Below, piece by piece: positions 60,073-64,000 of a DNA stretch of 64,000 nt. Below the pieces are notes generated by a model that was not told where the DNA came from, ran no database searches, and worked only from the letters and a program-made list of their open reading frames with translations. Location: the NCBI RefSeq assembly GCF_000383915.1, contig NZ_KB912942.1, positions 5,574,537-5,638,536 on the forward strand. Reading direction: 5' to 3'. Numbering within the stretch: the stretch's first letter is position 1; every line of letters starts with the position of its first letter. This stretch comes from Amycolatopsis benzoatilytica AK 16/65. GTDB taxonomy: Bacteria > Actinomycetota > Actinomycetes > Mycobacteriales > Pseudonocardiaceae. The translations under genes were made by a program, and so were the position numbers.

Positions 60073-60822
60073 TTAAGCCATCGGCAACTGCCGTTGACTC
60101 TCCGCCGCCGCCTCCAGCTCCCCAGCCGCCAACTGGACGAACCGCCGCGCGAAGGGACGCCAGGTCTCGGCGATTTCCGCGTGCGCAGCGATCAACGCCT
60201 CGGCCTCGAGCGCGCCCGGACGGGTGAGTTCGGCCATCTCCGGTTCCATTTCGGCCCACGCCCGGACCACGTCCGGAGTGGTCTCGACGTGGAACTGGAC
60301 ACCGTAGACACAACGGTTCATCCGGAACGCCTGGTACGGGTACTTGGGCGTGGACGCGAGCAGTTCCGCGCCGGGCGGCAGGACGGTGATCACATCCCGG
60401 TGGAACTGCAAGACGTCCGGCAGGAACGGCATGTCGGCGAAAAGCGGGTCGACCCACGCGGCGTCCTTCTTCGACACCAGCCCGGGCCCGACCTCCGGCC
60501 CGGCTTCGCCCTCGGCGATCTGCCCGCCAGTCGCCACCGCGAGCAGCTGCGCGCCGAGGCAGATCGTCAGCGTCGGAAGGGCGTGACCGGCCGCCGAGGC
60601 GAGCAGCTTCCGGACGTCGGCGAGCCACGGGTGGCCTGCGTCGTCGAGCGCGCCCATCCCGCCGCCGAGGCAGATCAGCCCGGCGTACCCGCCGAGACTC
60701 GCCGGCAGCTCCTGCTCCGGCGGAAGCCGAACGTCGAGCTCGGCGCCGGCTTCGGCGAGCCACTCCCCGAGCGGACCGATCGGGTCGCTGACATCGGGCT
60801 GGATGATGAGCAGGCGAGTCAC
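60073..60822 (-). CDS. Class-I glutamine amidotransferase-like protein
   Basis: 249 residues. Nucleophile elbow LPTLTICLGAQLLA (Cys88), oxyanion loop CLGGGMGALDD and the His-x-Glu pair in GVQFHVETTP. These are the three catalytic residues of type-1 GATases. No synthetase partner lies next to it, so it is a stand-alone enzyme of the GMP-synthase-like group; gamma-glutamyl hydrolase of polyamine compounds is one option. Start GTG 60820-60822 overlaps the rhodanese stop (GTGA). Confidence 0.87.
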   Translation of the reverse strand: MTRLLIIQPDVSDPIGPLGEWLAEAGAELDVRLPPEQELPASLGGYAGLICLGGGMGALDDAGHPWLADVRKLLASAAGHALPTLTICLGAQLLAVATGGQIAEGEAGPEVGPGLVSKKDAAWVDPLFADMPFLPDVLQFHRDVITVLPPGAELLASTPKYPYQAFRMNRCVYGVQFHVETTPDVVRAWAEMEPEMAELTRPGALEAEALIAAHAEIAETWRPFARRFVQLAAGELEAAAESQRQLPMA

Positions 60823-61238
60823 GCCGTCCAGGGTACGGCCACACCGGTCTCGACCGGATAGCCGTGCGCGAGCCACGTCGTGATACCACCGGACAGCCGT
60901 TTGACGGTGAAGCCGAGCCGCGCCAGCCGGTACGCCCCCTGAGTGGCGGCGTTGCAGTAGATGCTTTCGCAGTAGCAGACGTAGACGAGGTTCCGGTCCA
61001 GGTCACGGGTGCTCTCGGCGGTGATTTCCCGGTACGGCAGGCAGATCGCGCCCGGCAGGTGTGCCTCGGCATACGCGCCCGCGCTGCGGGTCTCGACCAG
61101 GACGTAGCCGTCGGTGCGTGCTGCGGCGAGGTCTTGGGCCAGGTCGACCGGGTCGACTTCGAAGGCGAGCTCCCGGCCGAAGTAGTCCGCCGCGTCGTCC
61201 GAGGCCCCGATCGGGAGGGAAAGGAAGTTCGGTTTCAC
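60819..61238 (-). CDS. Rhodanese-like sulfurtransferase domain protein
   Basis: 139 residues. YVLVETRSAGAYAEAHLPGAICLPYREI is the opening strand and the CH2A box region, and the active loop has NLVYVCYCESIYCNAATQGAYRLARLGF with Cys88, Cys90 and Cys95. RLSGGITTWLAHGYPVE closes the domain. One of the cysteines (most likely Cys90) carries the persulphide. Start GTG 61236-61238. Coupled to the GATase gene and divergent from the Lrp regulator. Confidence 0.86.
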   Translation of the reverse strand: MKPNFLSLPIGASDDAADYFGRELAFEVDPVDLAQDLAAARTDGYVLVETRSAGAYAEAHLPGAICLPYREITAESTRDLDRNLVYVCYCESIYCNAATQGAYRLARLGFTVKRLSGGITTWLAHGYPVETGVAVPWTA

Positions 61239-61352
61239 GTCCTTGATCCTCCCGTTCACCGGGCACTGCTGGACAGGGGAAGATGCAGGTGTTCGGCCGT
61301 CTTCGCCAGGGATTTCCCGGCGAGGACGGCAGTTCGCCTGGAAGGGGTGCGC

Positions 61353-61793
61353 GTGGAGCTGGACGAGGTCGATCGCCGTCTGCTGGAGCTGCTCCAAGCC
61401 GACGGCCGGCTGACGTTCTCGGAACTCGGCCGGCGCGTCTCTCTGTCCGCCCCCGCGGTGACCGAACGGGTGCGGCGGCTGGAACACCGCGGAGTGATCA
61501 CCGGCTATGCGGCGCGGGTCGATCCGGAAAAGCTGGGCAGGCCGATCCAGGCGATCGTCCGGGTGCGGGTCCGAAGCCTGGACGGGCCACGGTTCCGCGA
61601 AACGATCCTGCCGCTGCCGGAGATCACCGACGCGGACCATGTGACCGGTGACGAGTGCTGGCTGCTGCGGGTGCACTGCCGGACGACGGCGGAGCTGGAA
61701 ACGTTCGTGGAGCGGGCTCAGCGATACGGCGAGACAACGACCTCGCTGGTGTTCTCGTCACCGGTGCGCGGACGCGGTCTGCCCGGGAGGTGA
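61353..61793 (+). CDS. Lrp/AsnC-family regulator
   Basis: 146 residues. VELDEVDRRLLELLQADGRLTFSELGRRVSLSAPAVTERVRRLEHRGVITGYAARVDPEKLG is the standard AsnC-type HTH. It is followed by a RAM ligand domain with the acidic DADHVTGDECWLLRVHC strand and a short tail GRGLPGR. I prefer the GTG at 61353, seven bases after AAGG, over the GTG at 61347. Divergent from the rhodanese/GATase pair, which is its likely target. Confidence 0.88.
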   Translation: MELDEVDRRLLELLQADGRLTFSELGRRVSLSAPAVTERVRRLEHRGVITGYAARVDPEKLGRPIQAIVRVRVRSLDGPRFRETILPLPEITDADHVTGDECWLLRVHCRTTAELETFVERAQRYGETTTSLVFSSPVRGRGLPGR

Positions 61794-62054
61794 CGATCCG
61801 CCACCGGATCGGGGACACCGGCTGGGATGGTTGCTGCTGGTGATCCGCGTTTTCCGAGTTTCCGAGGCATGACGAAGGCCCGGTCCCCGTTGGGGGGGCC
61901 GGGCCCGGTTTTCTCGGCGGGTTAGAGGGGTCCGGCCGGACGATCCAGCTCGCGCGGCCGGACTTGCGTCGCCAGGCCGACTGGGCGTCGCCGGGCGGTG
62001 CCGGGCGTGTCCTGCCGGGCGGTGCCGGGACTGCTTCCCGCAGGCCGCGCGCTC
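61794..62054. other. Gene-free region before the tandem repeat
   Basis: No gene is visible. It is very GC-rich with short G and C runs (TTGGGGGGGCCGGGCCCGG near 61893). A weak hairpin in GGCCCGG/CCGGGCC at 61900-61910 could end the Lrp transcript. Confidence 0.35.
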
Positions 62055-62122
62055 GCGACAGGCGACAGGCGACAGGCGACAGGCGACAGGCGACAGGCGA
62101 CAGGCGACAGGCGACAGGCGAC
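62055..62122. repeat. 7-bp tandem repeat (GCGACAG), about 9.7 copies
   Basis: Nine perfect copies of GCGACAG in a row (62055-62117) plus GCGAC. A 7-base unit is not a multiple of three, so it is not coding. It lies about 80 bp beyond the rRNA operon terminator and would be a strain-typing VNTR if copy number varies. Confidence 0.95.
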
Positions 62123-62202
62123 GATACGGATGTCGTGCGTGGATGCGAGGCCGCGGGCCCGGGTGCCGGCGCGGGGCCGGGTGCGGGGCCGGCTGCGGGC
62201 AT

Positions 62203-62258
62203 AAAAAAGGGCTGGGCCCCGGGAGAACCTGTTGGGGGTTCTCGACCGGGACCCAGCC
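62203..62258 (-). terminator. Terminator of the rRNA operon
   Basis: A long GC stem (GGCTGGGTCCCGG and GAGAACC on one arm, GGTTCTC and CCGGGGCCCAGCC on the other) around loop CCCAACA, then TTTTTT (62203-62208) on the minus strand. It starts about 10 bases after 5S. Confidence 0.9.
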
Positions 62259-62268
62259 TGTTGGTTGA

Positions 62269-62387
62269 GTTCGGCGGTGTCCTACTCTCCCACAACCCTT
62301 CGGTTGCAGTACCATCGGCGCAATCAGGCTTAGCTTCCGGGTTCGGAATGGGACCGGGCGTTTCCCTGACGCTAAAACCACCGAAAC
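62269..62387 (-). rRNA. rrf: 5S ribosomal RNA
   Basis: About 119 nt. The 5' end GTTTCGGTGGTTTTAGCG pairs with CACCGCCGAAC at the 3' end. The diagnostic loop CGGTCCCATTCCGAACCCGG and AAGCTAAGCC are present, as is GATGGTACTGC. Confidence 0.96.
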
Positions 62388-62479
62388 ACTCCGAAACAAC
62401 ACACACCCGCCACCCGGTATCCGGTGACAGCCGGTGTGGTGTTTCAGAACCGTAGAGTGGATGCGCAACATCTTCGTAG

Positions 62480-64000
<1,521 letters not shown>

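Noticed and set aside
62055..62122. CRISPR-like array
   Set aside because: The heptamers touch each other with no spacers, and there are no cas genes.

Overview
The window is chromosomal DNA of a high-GC actinobacterium. Codon third positions are mostly G or C, GTG starts are common, and Shine-Dalgarno sites are short. Gene order matches what I remember of Mycobacterium tuberculosis at three loci: prfB-ftsE-ftsX-smpB with ssrA (Rv3105c-Rv3100c area), the UPF0182-to-uvrD2 block (Rv3193c-Rv3198c), and DUF4191-RDD-glnA with glnE (Rv2219-Rv2221c). A WhiB7 with an AT-hook, a rubber oxygenase and the intergenic hairpin families suggest Amycolatopsis or another Pseudonocardiaceae. That assignment is inference from recall, not from a search.

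Layout. 0-1.5 kb: the end of a PiT phosphate transporter gene and a serine-hydrolase pseudogene broken by palindromic repeats. 1.5-9.3 kb: a tightly overlapping histidine-utilisation operon (hutH-hutU-M20 amidohydrolase-hutF-hutI) with a divergent IclR regulator. 9.3-19.3 kb: tmRNA, a sensor-protein/histidine-kinase/LuxR-regulator cluster, an acyltransferase, then prfB-ftsE-ftsX, smpB and a coupled amidohydrolase, and a PadR regulator. SmpB and tmRNA are the two partners of trans-translation. 19.6-20.3 kb: two identical initiator tRNA genes facing each other. 20.4-39.5 kb: a conserved actinobacterial core with UPF0182, a PDZ/Lon-like protease, DUF2342, a cyclodehydratase-like leader-binding protein, a 17-codon ORF, an ABC1-type kinase, whiB7 with an attenuated leader, uvrD2, DUF4191, RDD and glnA with a GlnR operator. 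39.6-55.8 kb: an accessory stretch between glnA and glnE carrying a rubber oxygenase (lcp) with a double-headed TetR protein, an ECF-sigma/YciI/AhpD operon, a lipoprotein and a three-subunit molybdenum hydroxylase. 55.8-64 kb: glnE, a complete PiT gene, small metabolic genes and the 3' half of a ribosomal RNA operon (23S and 5S on the minus strand).

The most interesting observations are these. (1) An apparent minimal peptide-modification cassette at 27.9-30.4 kb, in which a 17-residue ORF is wedged between a TOMM-type leader-binding protein and an ABC1 kinase and the cassette is bracketed by pairs of perfect DnaA-box-like 9-mers. (2) A complete whiB7 attenuation leader. (3) Two nearly identical 18-bp palindromic sites placed 82-86 bp before the sensor-kinase operon and the acyltransferase gene. 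(4) Twin CGGAT-N4-ATCCG operators between the Mo-hydroxylase operon and its TetR gene. (5) Two families of hairpin repeats, one of which keeps its base-pairing while its sequence varies.
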